A stretch of DNA of 64,000 nt from positions 1,674,001 through 1,738,000 of the forward strand of contig NZ_CP084560.1 in the NCBI RefSeq assembly GCF_021789175.1, written 5' to 3'. The notes beneath the pieces were generated by a model that saw nothing but the letters and a program-made list of their open reading frames with translations, was not told the origin of the DNA and did no database searches. Within the stretch, counting starts at the first letter, position 1. Each line of letters starts with the position of its first letter. The translations under genes and the position numbers were made by a program. Origin of the DNA: Arthrobacter sp. FW306-2-2C-D06B. Its GTDB lineage: Bacteria > Actinomycetota > Actinomycetes > Actinomycetales > Micrococcaceae. Positions 25,396-34,436 of the stretch are shown piece by piece.

Positions 25396-28300
25396 ATGTT
25401 TTCCAAGATTCTGGTGGCTAATCGCGGCGAAATCGCGATCAGGGCCTTCCGCGCTAGCTATGAACTGGGCGCCAAGACCGTAGCGGTCTTCCCGTATGAG
25501 GATCGCAACTCGATCCACCGGCAGAAGGCTGATGAGGCCTACCTGATCGGCCAGGAAGGCCATCCGGTCCGTGCTTACCTGGACGTGGACGAAATCGTCC
25601 GTGTCGCCAAAGAAGCGGGTGCTGACGCAATCTACCCGGGCTACGGATTCCTGTCCGAGAACCCGGACCTCGCCCGGGCGGCCCAAGAGGCAGGCATCAC
25701 GTTCATCGGCCCGCCGGCGGAGGTGCTGGAGCTCGCCGGGAACAAGGTCGCCGCACTCGAAGCCGCCCGCAAGGCAGGTGTACCGGTCCTGAAGTCGAGC
25801 GCGCCGTCCCGCGACATCGACGAACTCATCGCGGCAGCGGACGAGGTCGGATTCCCGATCTTCGCCAAGGCCGTCGCTGGCGGCGGTGGCCGCGGCATGC
25901 GCCGGGTGGAGACCCGCGAGGACCTTCCGGAAGCGCTCCAGGCGGCTATGCGCGAGGCGGACGCCGCGTTCGGCGATCCCACCATGTTCCTGGAGCAGGC
26001 AGTGCTGCGTCCTCGTCACATCGAGGTCCAGATCCTGGCCGATGGCGAGGGCAATGTCATGCACCTCTTCGAGCGCGACTGCTCCCTGCAGCGCCGCCAC
26101 CAGAAAGTCGTGGAAATCGCCCCGGCCCCCAACCTGGACGAGTCCATCCGCCAGGCCCTTTACCGGGATGCCGTCGCTTTCGCGAAGGCCCTGAACTACG
26201 TCAACGCCGGAACGGTCGAGTTCCTGGTGGACACCGAGGGCGAACGGGCCGGCCAGCACGTCTTCATCGAGATGAATCCGCGCATCCAGGTCGAGCACAC
26301 GGTCACCGAGGAAATCACTGATGTGGACCTCGTCCAGGCGCAGATGCGCATCGCATCGGGCGAGACCCTCGCAGACCTCGGCTTGAGCCAGGAGACGGTA
26401 TCCATCAAGGGCGCCGCCCTGCAGTGCCGCATCACCACGGAAGATCCCGCCAACGGCTTCCGGCCCGACGTCGGAAAGATCACCGGCTACCGTTCCGCGG
26501 GTGGCGCGGGCGTCCGTCTCGACGGCGGCACGGTCTACTCGGGTGCCGAGATCAGCCCCCACTTCGACTCCATGCTGGTCAAACTGACCTGCCGCGGACG
26601 CGACTACCCTGCCGCGGTGGCCCGTGCCCGGCGCGGCCTGGCCGAGTTCCGGATCCGTGGCGTGTCCACCAATATCCCCTTCCTCCAGGCCGTCCTCGCC
26701 GACCCGGACTTCATTGCGGGCAACGTGGCAACCGACTTCATCGACAAGCGCCCCGAACTGCTGAAGTCCCACGTCTCCGCGGACCGCGGGACCAAACTGC
26801 TGACCTGGCTGGCCGATGTGACGGTCAACAAGCCCAACGGCGAACTCAAAGTCCACACGGACCCCGCGGCCAAGCTCCCGTCGATTGCGGGGATTGTGGC
26901 ACCGGCCGGCTCGCGCCAGAAGCTGCAGGAGCTGGGTCCCGTTGGCTTTGCGAAGGCGCTGCGCGGGCAGCAGGCCGTGGCCGTCACGGACACCACCTTC
27001 CGCGACGCCCACCAGTCGCTCCTCGCAACCCGTGTCCGTACCCGGGACCTCGTCGCGGCCGGCCCCGCGGTCTCCGCGCTGCTGCCCGAACTGCTGTCGG
27101 TCGAAGCCTGGGGCGGTGCCACCTACGACGTCGCCCTGCGCTTCCTCGGCGAGGATCCTTGGGACCGGCTGGCCGCCCTGCGCAAGGCCCTGCCGAATGT
27201 CTGCCTGCAGATGCTGCTCCGTGGCCGCAACACTGTCGGGTACACGCCCTATCCCGAGGAAGTCACCGAAGCATTCGTCAACGAGGCGGCGGCAACGGGC
27301 ATCGACATCTTCCGCATCTTCGACGCCCTCAACGACGTCAACCAGATGGCTCCTGCCATCCGCGCAGTGCGGGCCACCGGCACCGCGGTAGCGGAGGTGG
27401 CACTGTGCTACACCGGCGATCTCCTCGATCCGAACGAGAACCTGTACACCCTTGACTACTACCTGGACCTCGCCCAGAAGATCGTCGACGCCGGTGCGCA
27501 CATCCTCGCCATCAAGGACATGGCTGGCCTGCTCCGCCCCGCGGCTGCAGCCAAGCTTGTCAGCGCCTTGCGTGAACGCTTCGACCTTCCGGTCCACCTG
27601 CACACGCACGACACCGCAGGCGGCCAGCTAGCCACCCTGCTGGCAGCCGTGGACGCCGGCGTGGACGCCGTCGACGTCGCATCAGCGTCCCTGGCCGGTA
27701 CGACAAGCCAGCCGTCGGCGTCGGCCCTTGTGGCCGCCTTGGCACATACCCCGCGCGACACCGGGCTCAGCCTGGCCAGCGTCAGCTCCCTGGAGCCCTA
27801 CTGGGAAGCGGTCCGCCGGGTCTACGCGCCGTTCGAGTCCGGGCTTCCCGGTCCGACAGGCCGGGTCTACCAGCACGAAATCCCGGGCGGCCAGCTGTCC
27901 AACCTGCGCCAGCAGGCCATCGCGCTGGGCCTTGGCGAGCGCTTCGAGGCCATTGAGGACATGTACACCGCAGCGGACCGTATTCTGGGCCGCTTGGTCA
28001 AGGTAACGCCGTCGTCCAAGGTGGTGGGCGATCTCGCGCTGCACCTCGTGGGAATCCACGCAGATCCCGCGGACTTCAACGAGAATCCGCAGAACTACGA
28101 CATCCCGGACTCCGTGATCGGCTTCCTGTCGGGGGAATTGGGAGATCCTCCCGGAGGATGGCCGGAGCCGTTCCGCACCAAGGCGCTCCAGGGCCGCAGC
28201 ATCAAGGTCCGCGACGTCGACCTGAGCGCCGAAGACAGCGCAGCGCTCAAGGGCGATTCCAAGTCCCGCCAGAGGACCCTGAACCGGCTCCTGTTCGAGG

Positions 28301-28791
28301 GCCCCACCAAGGACTACCTCAAGAGCGTGGACACTTACGGCAACCTGTCGGTGCTTGATACCCGTGACTACCTGTACGGTCTCCAGCTTGGTGCCGAACA
28401 CGTCATCGAGCTTGAGAAGGGCGTGCGCCTGATCGCTTCCCTGGAAGCAGTTTCGGAGCCCGACGAAAAGGGCATGCGCACGGTCATGTGCAAGCTCAAT
28501 GGCCAGTCCCGCCCTGTGGTGGTTCGCGACAAGTCGGTTGTCAGCAACGTGAAGGCCGCGGAGAAGGCGGATGCGTCCCAGCCCGGCCAGGTGGCAGCGC
28601 CGTTCGCCGGCGCCGTGACCCTGACTGTCAAAGCAGGCGACGCCGTCAAGGCCGGCGACACCGTCGCCACCATCGAGGCGATGAAGATGGAAGCATCCAT
28701 CACGACGCCGGTAGCCGGCACGGTCTCGCGCCTCGCCATCAACAACGTGGAGCAGGTCCAGGGCGGCGATCTGTTGATCGTGGTCGAATAG
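25396..28791 (+). CDS. pyc: Pyruvate carboxylase
   Basis: An 1131-aa single-chain biotin enzyme making oxaloacetate from pyruvate, bicarbonate and ATP. Order of domains: biotin carboxylase with ATP-grasp (1 to about 450), carboxyltransferase TIM barrel starting at VAVTDTTFRDAHQS (about 530-800) with the metal-binding HLHTHDT motif, the allosteric/tetramerisation region, and a C-terminal biotin carrier with the biotinylated Lys1097 in EAMKMEA. The ATG has AGGAGA upstream. It replenishes the TCA cycle, complementing the propionate and dicarboxylate genes earlier in the window. Confidence 0.97.
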   Translation: MFSKILVANRGEIAIRAFRASYELGAKTVAVFPYEDRNSIHRQKADEAYLIGQEGHPVRAYLDVDEIVRVAKEAGADAIYPGYGFLSENPDLARAAQEAGITFIGPPAEVLELAGNKVAALEAARKAGVPVLKSSAPSRDIDELIAAADEVGFPIFAKAVAGGGGRGMRRVETREDLPEALQAAMREADAAFGDPTMFLEQAVLRPRHIEVQILADGEGNVMHLFERDCSLQRRHQKVVEIAPAPNLDESIRQALYRDAVAFAKALNYVNAGTVEFLVDTEGERAGQHVFIEMNPRIQVEHTVTEEITDVDLVQAQMRIASGETLADLGLSQETVSIKGAALQCRITTEDPANGFRPDVGKITGYRSAGGAGVRLDGGTVYSGAEISPHFDSMLVKLTCRGRDYPAAVARARRGLAEFRIRGVSTNIPFLQAVLADPDFIAGNVATDFIDKRPELLKSHVSADRGTKLLTWLADVTVNKPNGELKVHTDPAAKLPSIAGIVAPAGSRQKLQELGPVGFAKALRGQQAVAVTDTTFRDAHQSLLATRVRTRDLVAAGPAVSALLPELLSVEAWGGATYDVALRFLGEDPWDRLAALRKALPNVCLQMLLRGRNTVGYTPYPEEVTEAFVNEAAATGIDIFRIFDALNDVNQMAPAIRAVRATGTAVAEVALCYTGDLLDPNENLYTLDYYLDLAQKIVDAGAHILAIKDMAGLLRPAAAAKLVSALRERFDLPVHLHTHDTAGGQLATLLAAVDAGVDAVDVASASLAGTTSQPSASALVAALAHTPRDTGLSLASVSSLEPYWEAVRRVYAPFESGLPGPTGRVYQHEIPGGQLSNLRQQAIALGLGERFEAIEDMYTAADRILGRLVKVTPSSKVVGDLALHLVGIHADPADFNENPQNYDIPDSVIGFLSGELGDPPGGWPEPFRTKALQGRSIKVRDVDLSAEDSAALKGDSKSRQRTLNRLLFEGPTKDYLKSVDTYGNLSVLDTRDYLYGLQLGAEHVIELEKGVRLIASLEAVSEPDEKGMRTVMCKLNGQSRPVVVRDKSVVSNVKAAEKADASQPGQVAAPFAGAVTLTVKAGDAVKAGDTVATIEAMKMEASITTPVAGTVSRLAINNVEQVQGGDLLIVVE

Positions 28792-28820
28792 CGGCCCGCT
28801 CCTCCGCGGAGCACGCAAGA

Positions 28821-28858
28821 AGGAAGGTCCCGGGCTGTTAGCCCGGGACCTTCCTTTA
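28821..28858. terminator. Bidirectional terminator between pyc and the acyl-CoA ligase
   Basis: A 16-bp perfect stem, AGGAAGGTCCCGGGCT (28821-28836) with its complement at 28840-28855, 3-nt loop, then TTAAT. It lies between two convergent genes. Confidence 0.9.
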
Positions 28859-28890
28859 ATGCTTTGACTGATGCGTCGGGGTGCGGCGCG

Positions 28891-30702
28891 TCAGGAAGCC
28901 TTGGGCGCCGAGTACATTTCCTCGATCACGGCGTCGAAGTCCTTCATGACCTGGGCGCGCTTGACCTTCAACGACGGCGTGAGATGGCCGGAAGCCTCGG
29001 TGAAGTCGGACGGCACAATCCGGAACGACTTGATCGCCTCCGCATGGGAGACGGACTGGTTGGCGTGGCTGATCAGTTCCTGGACGGCAGCCCGGACGAG
29101 GGCGTTGTCCGCGGCAGCCGCCGTCGTCGTGGACGCGGGAAGGCCGTGGCGCTCGAGCCAGCCGGGCAGGGCTTCCTCGTCGAGGGTCACCAGCGCGCCG
29201 ATGAAGGGCCGGTTGTCGCCGATCACCAGGACCTGGGACACCAGGGCGTCCGCACGGATCTGGTCCTCCAGCAGGGCAGGCACGACGTTCTTGCCGCTCG
29301 CCGTGACGATGATTTCCTTCTTGCGTCCGGTGATCTTGAGGAAACCCTGTTCGTCGAGTTCGCCGATGTCACCCGTGCGGAACCACCCGTCCACGAACGT
29401 TTCCGCGGCGAGGTCATCCCGCTTGAAGTAGCCCCTCATGACGCAGACGCCCTTGGCGAGGATTTCGCCGTCGTCGGCGATCTTGACCGCATTTCCGGGA
29501 AGCGGGGCCCCCACCGTGCCGATCTTGATCAGGGACGGGGTATTGACTGAAATGGGTGCCGTCGTCTCTGTCAGGCCGTAACCCTCGAGGATCTGCAAGC
29601 CGATACCGTGGAAGAAATGGCCCAGCCGTTCGCCGAGGGGACCGCCACCGGAGACGGCGTGGCTGACGTGGCCGCCCATGGCAGCGCGAAGCTTCCCGTA
29701 CACCAAACGGTCGAAGACGGCGTGCTTGAGCCTCAGCACCAAGCCAAGGGATCCGGCCTGCTGCGCCTTGGAGTAGGCGATCGCCGTGTCGACGGCCTTG
29801 TGGAAGATGGCACCCTTGCCACCGTCCTCCGCCTTGGTGAGCGCCGAGTTGAAGACCTTCTCGAAGACACGCGGAACAGCCAGGATGAAGGACGGCTGGA
29901 AGCTTTGCAGGTCTGCAAGCAGGTTCTTGATATCCGGCGTGTGCGCCACTTGGGCGCCGGCGGCGACGGCCAGGACCGAGATGAAACGGGCGAAGACGTG
30001 GGCGAGAGGGAGGAACATGATGGTCTTGGCGTTCTCGTTGACGACGTCGCCAAGGGACGCCAAAGCGTTCTCCGAGAGCTCCACGAAGTTTCCGTGCGTG
30101 AGTTCGCAACCCTTGGGACGTCCCGTGGTGCCGGAGGTGTAGATGATCGTGGCGACGTCGGCCAGTTCCGCGCTGCTGCGGCGCGCCTCGAGTTCCTCGT
30201 CGCTGACACCGCTGCCGGCACTGCGAAGCGCGTCAAGGCCGCCGCCTTCAAGCTGCCAGACATGGGCCACTGAGCCGAGGCCTTCGGCGGTGACGGCCTG
30301 ACGGATGACGTCTTCGTGGTGTGCCGACTCGGCGAATGCCGCGACTGCGCCGGAGTCGCCGAGGTTCCAGGCCACTTGTGACGGCGATGACGTTTCATAG
30401 ATCGGCACGGAAATGCCGCCTGCAAACCAGACGGCGAAGTCCACGAGGGACCATTCGTAGCGGGTCCTGGACATGATGCCCACGCGGTCGCCCACACCGA
30501 CGCCATTGGCGATCAGGCCTTTGGCCAGGGCCGACACGTCCTGGAGGAAGTCCTTTGCCCGGATGTCCTGCCATTGGCCGGCGCTGTCGAGCTTGGCAAA
30601 CAGTGCCGGGTTGGATGGCTTGGCGGCCTGGCGAACCACAAGGTCCGTGATGTTGGTTTCGGGGGCAACATTCACCAGGGGCGGAACACTGAATTCACGC
30701 AC
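28891..30702 (-). CDS. Long-chain fatty-acid-CoA ligase (FadD15-like)
   Basis: A 603-aa AMP-forming acyl-CoA synthetase that activates fatty acids. The AMP-binding P-loop is IIYTSGTTGRPKGCE, with the later motifs GYGLTETTAPIS, GWFRTGDIGELDEQG and KKEIIVTASGKNV. GTG at 30702 is chosen because AAGGAG precedes it at 5 bp; the frame upstream is not protein-like. Sequence organisation is like M. tuberculosis FadD15. A perfect palindrome 88 bp upstream (30790-30809) may bind a fatty-acid-responsive repressor. Confidence 0.92.
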   Translation of the reverse strand: MREFSVPPLVNVAPETNITDLVVRQAAKPSNPALFAKLDSAGQWQDIRAKDFLQDVSALAKGLIANGVGVGDRVGIMSRTRYEWSLVDFAVWFAGGISVPIYETSSPSQVAWNLGDSGAVAAFAESAHHEDVIRQAVTAEGLGSVAHVWQLEGGGLDALRSAGSGVSDEELEARRSSAELADVATIIYTSGTTGRPKGCELTHGNFVELSENALASLGDVVNENAKTIMFLPLAHVFARFISVLAVAAGAQVAHTPDIKNLLADLQSFQPSFILAVPRVFEKVFNSALTKAEDGGKGAIFHKAVDTAIAYSKAQQAGSLGLVLRLKHAVFDRLVYGKLRAAMGGHVSHAVSGGGPLGERLGHFFHGIGLQILEGYGLTETTAPISVNTPSLIKIGTVGAPLPGNAVKIADDGEILAKGVCVMRGYFKRDDLAAETFVDGWFRTGDIGELDEQGFLKITGRKKEIIVTASGKNVVPALLEDQIRADALVSQVLVIGDNRPFIGALVTLDEEALPGWLERHGLPASTTTAAAADNALVRAAVQELISHANQSVSHAEAIKSFRIVPSDFTEASGHLTPSLKVKRAQVMKDFDAVIEEMYSAPKAS

Positions 30703-30789
30703 GATAGCTCCTTCGATATCAACAGACCATTGCGGGGCTGCTCTAACTCTATACGGCCAAGTAATGGGTGTGTCGCAATTCACCTACTC

Positions 30790-30809
30790 AAGTTACTGAT
30801 GAGTAACTT
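30790..30809. promoter_or_regulatory. Palindrome AAGTTACT-GATG-AGTAACTT
   Basis: A perfect 8-bp inverted repeat with a 4-bp centre, in the divergent region between the acyl-CoA ligase (88 bp away) and the ROK kinase (97 bp away). Shape and size are typical of TetR- or GntR-type operators. Confidence 0.55.
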
Positions 30810-30905
30810 TACGTGAAGCCTGGGATTCCGCCAACGCAAGTGCGGCTCTCCGTCCGAAGGTGCTTCATGTCAGTACATATGCGGCGCTCGGAATAGGATG
30901 GCGAC

Positions 30906-32021
30906 ATGCCTCTGAATTCATCCAACGACCAGAACCCGGCAAGCGTTCGGAAGATTTCCTGGTCCGGTTCGGCTTCAACCGGCCGGCGCCCCGGCTCAAC
31001 GCAGGGAGGCCTGCGCTGGGAGTCCGCGCCGTGGGCCGCGCGCCGTTCCCATCTCGGCCGCAGGGGGCTCGCGATCGGGATAGACATCGGCGGCACGAAG
31101 GTGGCAGCGGGAGTCGTGGATCCTTCGGGCCGCGTGGTCGAGGAAGCGCGGCGCTCCACGCCGGGCAATGACGCCCGGGCAGTCGAGCGGGTGATCGTCG
31201 AGCTTGTCCAGGAATTGGGCAGAAGTCATCGGATCGCCTCTGTGGGGATCGGCGCCGCCGGTTGGATGGATCTCGACGGCGGCACGGTGCTTTTCAGCCC
31301 GCATCTCGCTTGGCGTAATGAGCCGCTGCGCGAAAACCTGCAGAGCCTGCTGAGGCGCCCGGTACTCGTCACCAACGACGCCGATGCTGCTGCCTGGGCT
31401 GAATGGCGCTTCGGCGCCGGGCAAGGTGAGAGCCGCCTCGTCTGCATTACGCTCGGCACCGGCATCGGTGGTGCCATGGTCATGGACGGACGAGTGGAGC
31501 GTGGGCGATTCGGCGTGGCGGGGGAGTTCGGCCACCAGATCGTGGTGCCCGGCGGGCATCGTTGCGAATGCGGCAACCGCGGCTGCTGGGAGCAATATGC
31601 CTCCGGCAACGCGCTCGGCAGGGAGGCCCGGGAGCTGGCCCTCCGGAATTCACCTGTTGCCTACGAGTTGCTCAAGGCTGCCGGAGGCTCGGCTGAGAAC
31701 ATCACCGGCGTTACCGTGACGGAGCGGGCAAAAGCCGGAGATTCCGCTTCGAGGGAGCTCTTGGAAGAAGTGGGGCACTGGCTCGGGCTTGGTCTGGCGA
31801 ACCTGGCTGCTGCGCTCGACCCAGGGACATTCGTCATCGGCGGTGGGCTATGCGACGCCGGTGAGCTTCTCGTGGGCCCTGCGCGGACAGCATTCACCCG
31901 GAACCTCACCGGCCGTGGCTTCCGTCCCGCGGCCGCCATCAAGCTCGCCGCGCTGGGACCGCGGGCGGGGATGATCGGCGCTGCCGACCTGTCCCGGGTC
32001 AGCGGCAGGGCGCGCGGGTAG
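30906..32021 (+). CDS. ROK-family sugar kinase, probable glucokinase
   Basis: A 371-aa kinase. The first ~55 residues are a basic Ser/Arg-rich leader not usual for the family. The ROK domain begins LAIGIDIGGTKVAAGVVD (phosphate-binding loop), continues with LGTGIGGAMV, and has the zinc motif CECGNRGCWEQYASG together with an upstream His in GEFGHQIV. It most likely phosphorylates glucose with ATP; related ROK proteins use N-acetylglucosamine or mannose. ATG at 30906 is the longest plausible start, and initiation at a GTG nearer the domain cannot be excluded. Confidence 0.85.
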   Translation: MPLNSSNDQNPASVRKISWSGSASTGRRPGSTQGGLRWESAPWAARRSHLGRRGLAIGIDIGGTKVAAGVVDPSGRVVEEARRSTPGNDARAVERVIVELVQELGRSHRIASVGIGAAGWMDLDGGTVLFSPHLAWRNEPLRENLQSLLRRPVLVTNDADAAAWAEWRFGAGQGESRLVCITLGTGIGGAMVMDGRVERGRFGVAGEFGHQIVVPGGHRCECGNRGCWEQYASGNALGREARELALRNSPVAYELLKAAGGSAENITGVTVTERAKAGDSASRELLEEVGHWLGLGLANLAAALDPGTFVIGGGLCDAGELLVGPARTAFTRNLTGRGFRPAAAIKLAALGPRAGMIGAADLSRVSGRARG

Positions 32022-32063
32022 TACAGGCTCAGCTGCGAGGGGATGAGCCGTGCGGCAGTCCGC

Positions 32064-32606
32064 CTAGACGCGGGCGCCGTCGTCGTTCTCGTCTTTTTCC
32101 TGGGGCAGCTTCATGATGAGGTACACCACTGAGGCCAGAAAAGTCGCCAGGATGCCCATCACTGCCAGGAGCGGCGCCGAGCGCCAGAACATGGCGGTGA
32201 ACAGCAGGGCGAGCGGGCCGCCCACGGCTCCGATCCAGGCGAGCATGGTCAGGGGTTCGGTGCCGGCCAGGCTCGGCGGGTCCTCCGGGACGAAGCCGTT
32301 CCCATCCTCGACGTCGTAGTCGCGCGGACCGGGTTCCCCGCCGCCCGCCGGTTCTTCCGCGGCGCCCCGTTTAGACAATCCAAGAGGGTCGAAGTCTTGG
32401 AAGGAACGTGACGATGAGCGCCCCGGAACGTCGTCCGGACCTGGCCCCGGCTCTGTTCCGGAATCGTTGCCTGCCTCCGCCGACGTCGGCGCCTCGTCGA
32501 GGGCCGATGAAGGCATCGACTCAAGCCGTGCCACTAAATCGAGCCAGACGGCGTCGTCGTCTTTGTTGGCGCTCTGGTCGGGGGAGTCGGGCCCTGGCCT
32601 ATTCAT
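32064..32606 (-). CDS. Hypothetical membrane protein with acidic N-terminus
   Basis: A 180-aa protein of unknown function. Residues 1 to about 115 are Pro/Gly/Glu/Asp-rich and probably disordered. Two membrane helices follow (about 120-140 and 145-167: PLLAVMGILATFLASVVYLIM) and a charged tail. The ATG lies 8 bp inside the end of the upstream alpha/beta hydrolase gene, so the two are likely co-translated. It is convergent with the ROK kinase gene. I do not recognise a characterised homologue. Confidence 0.75.
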   Translation of the reverse strand: MNRPGPDSPDQSANKDDDAVWLDLVARLESMPSSALDEAPTSAEAGNDSGTEPGPGPDDVPGRSSSRSFQDFDPLGLSKRGAAEEPAGGGEPGPRDYDVEDGNGFVPEDPPSLAGTEPLTMLAWIGAVGGPLALLFTAMFWRSAPLLAVMGILATFLASVVYLIMKLPQEKDENDDGARV

Positions 32607-33414
32607 GGGGTGAATCCCGAAGCTCGGCGGCGGACTGGCCGGCAGGGGCGGAACTGCTTGTCAGTCCTGCCATCGTTTTCCTGATGAACTCGGCCGAGCC
32701 CCGGAAAATCTCCAACGCATCGTTGTCCAGGGTGGCCACGTGGTAGCTGTTCTCCAAGGTGCTGAACTCCATCGAAGCCGTGACCCGTTCCTTCAGCTGC
32801 CTGATGCTTCGATCCGAAACCACGTGGTCAACGGAGGAACGGAAGACGCGCACCGGTGCGGAAATCCGGGGGAGCAGGGTGACGGTGTCCCGGTACATCT
32901 TTTTCAACTCATGGGCGGCCGCGACCGGTGTCCTGGGGTACGCGCCCTCGTCCATGCCGGGTTTGAGAATGTCGTTGGCAATCGCCGGGGTGGATTTCAT
33001 GACGTGCTTGAGGATGCCGACCACGGCGGCGCGGGGATCATCGATTACCAGTCCCGGATTGACCACGACGGTACCGGCAACGGGCCGGGTAGCCGCGATC
33101 CGCAGAGCCAGCGTCCCTCCCATCGACAAGCCGGCGGCGAAGACGAAGTCGCACTCGGCCTGGAGCTCCAGATACGCCGCATCCAGTGCATGATGCCACT
33201 CCTGCCAGCGCCGCGTGGCCATGTCCTGCCACGTGGTCCCATGGCCTGGAAGCAGAGGGAGGCGGACAGCGTAGCCTTCGGCCGCCAAATACTCGGCCCA
33301 GGGGCGCATGCTGTGCGGACTGCCCGTGAAGCCGTGGCTCATCACGACGCCGATGCTGGGTCCACTACCAGTGAAGTCGCTGGCGTAAGGCGAGGGATCG
33401 GGGAGAGTGTTCAT
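32599..33414 (-). CDS. Alpha/beta hydrolase (carboxylesterase/monoacylglycerol lipase-like)
   Basis: A 271-aa serine hydrolase. HGFTGSPHSMRPWA forms the oxyanion region, GLSMGG gives the nucleophile Ser97, Asp is in SSVDHVV and the catalytic His in NSYHVATLD. This set and length fit the Est30/monoacylglycerol-lipase group that removes acyl chains from small esters. ATG at 33414 has GGAG upstream at 5 bp; an in-frame ATG at 33486 would run into the divergent gene. Next to an acyltransferase gene, which suggests a lipid role, but the substrate is unproven. Confidence 0.85.
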   Translation of the reverse strand: MNTLPDPSPYASDFTGSGPSIGVVMSHGFTGSPHSMRPWAEYLAAEGYAVRLPLLPGHGTTWQDMATRRWQEWHHALDAAYLELQAECDFVFAAGLSMGGTLALRIAATRPVAGTVVVNPGLVIDDPRAAVVGILKHVMKSTPAIANDILKPGMDEGAYPRTPVAAAHELKKMYRDTVTLLPRISAPVRVFRSSVDHVVSDRSIRQLKERVTASMEFSTLENSYHVATLDNDALEIFRGSAEFIRKTMAGLTSSSAPAGQSAAELRDSPHE

Positions 33415-33569
33415 GATGACTCCGAGGCTACTGAAGTTGGCGGCATGCTTTCCGTGATGAGTCCATCGTGTCACTGTTCGGGACATTTCTCACTGGAGTA
33501 GGGTGGCTTCTGAATGCGGGCCGGGACCGTCCGGACGCCTTGCAGACGCCGCCCCGGAGAGGAACCAAC

Positions 33570-34370
33570 GTGTTCTATTGGGTCATGAAGCGGATCTTTT
33601 TGGGTCCGCTTCTCAAATTGCTGTTCCGCCCCTGGGTCAAGGGCCTCGACAATGTTCCGCAGGATGGCGCCGCGATTCTCGCTTCCAACCACTTATCCTT
33701 TTCGGACTCAATCTTCATGCCGGTGATGGTGCCCCGTCGCGTCAGTTTCCTGGCCAAGTCCGAGTACTTCACAGGTACCGGGCTCAAAGGCAGGCTTACG
33801 GCCATGTTCTTCCGGCTCACCAACCAGTTGCCGATGGACCGTTCGGGCGGGGCCGCGTCCGAGTTGTCCCTGCAGGCCGGCAGGGACGTGCTGGCCGACG
33901 GCGGCCTGCTGGGCATCTACCCGGAAGGCACCCGCAGCCCGGATGCCAGGCTCTACCGGGGCAAAGTGGGGGTCGCCAAACTTGCGCTCCAAACCCGGGT
34001 CCCCGTTGTTCCTGTCGCGATGATCGGTACCGAGAAAGTCCAGCCCATCGGGAAGCGTTTGCCGAACATCCGTAGGATCGGGATCATTTTCGGGCAACCT
34101 TTGGACTTCAGCCGGTACTACGGCCAAGAAGAAGACCACGCCGTTCAACGCGCCGTGACGGACGAAATCATGTACGAACTCATGCGGCTCTCGGGGCAGG
34201 AATACGTGGACGAATACGCCGCCGTCGTCAAGCAGCGGCTGGCCGGGCAGCCTCCGGAGCCGGCGAGCGGAAGCGCAGCGAATCCAGCCGGCGACGGCGA
34301 CGAGGGCGGGCTGCCGCCCGGCAACAGTTCAGGCCCGGACGGCGACGGCGCAGTGGCCGGGAAAGTGTGA
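33570..34370 (+). CDS. Lysophospholipid acyltransferase (PlsC-like)
   Basis: A 266-aa glycerolipid acyltransferase. The membrane-associated N-terminus VFYWVMKRIFLGPLLKLLFR precedes the catalytic NHLSFSD (HX4D), and the second box is GIYPEGTRSPD. A Gly/Pro/Asp-rich disordered tail follows residue ~230. GTG at 33570 is chosen for the AGAGGA site at 6 bp and because family members begin there; GTG 33468 would add 34 unrelated residues. It is a second PlsC paralogue besides the one at 14576. Confidence 0.87.
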   Translation: MFYWVMKRIFLGPLLKLLFRPWVKGLDNVPQDGAAILASNHLSFSDSIFMPVMVPRRVSFLAKSEYFTGTGLKGRLTAMFFRLTNQLPMDRSGGAASELSLQAGRDVLADGGLLGIYPEGTRSPDARLYRGKVGVAKLALQTRVPVVPVAMIGTEKVQPIGKRLPNIRRIGIIFGQPLDFSRYYGQEEDHAVQRAVTDEIMYELMRLSGQEYVDEYAAVVKQRLAGQPPEPASGSAANPAGDGDEGGLPPGNSSGPDGDGAVAGKV

Positions 34371-34436
34371 CGGCTTGTCAATAAGGGTTACGGAAGCCAT
34401 GCCCCGAACAGCGGGCAAGGCAACTAGTCTTGGAGA

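Noticed and set aside
25369..27609. A 746-codon minus-strand frame inside pyc
   Set aside because: Shadow of the pyruvate carboxylase coding sequence; Gly/Val/Asp-rich composition typical of antisense frames in GC-rich genes.
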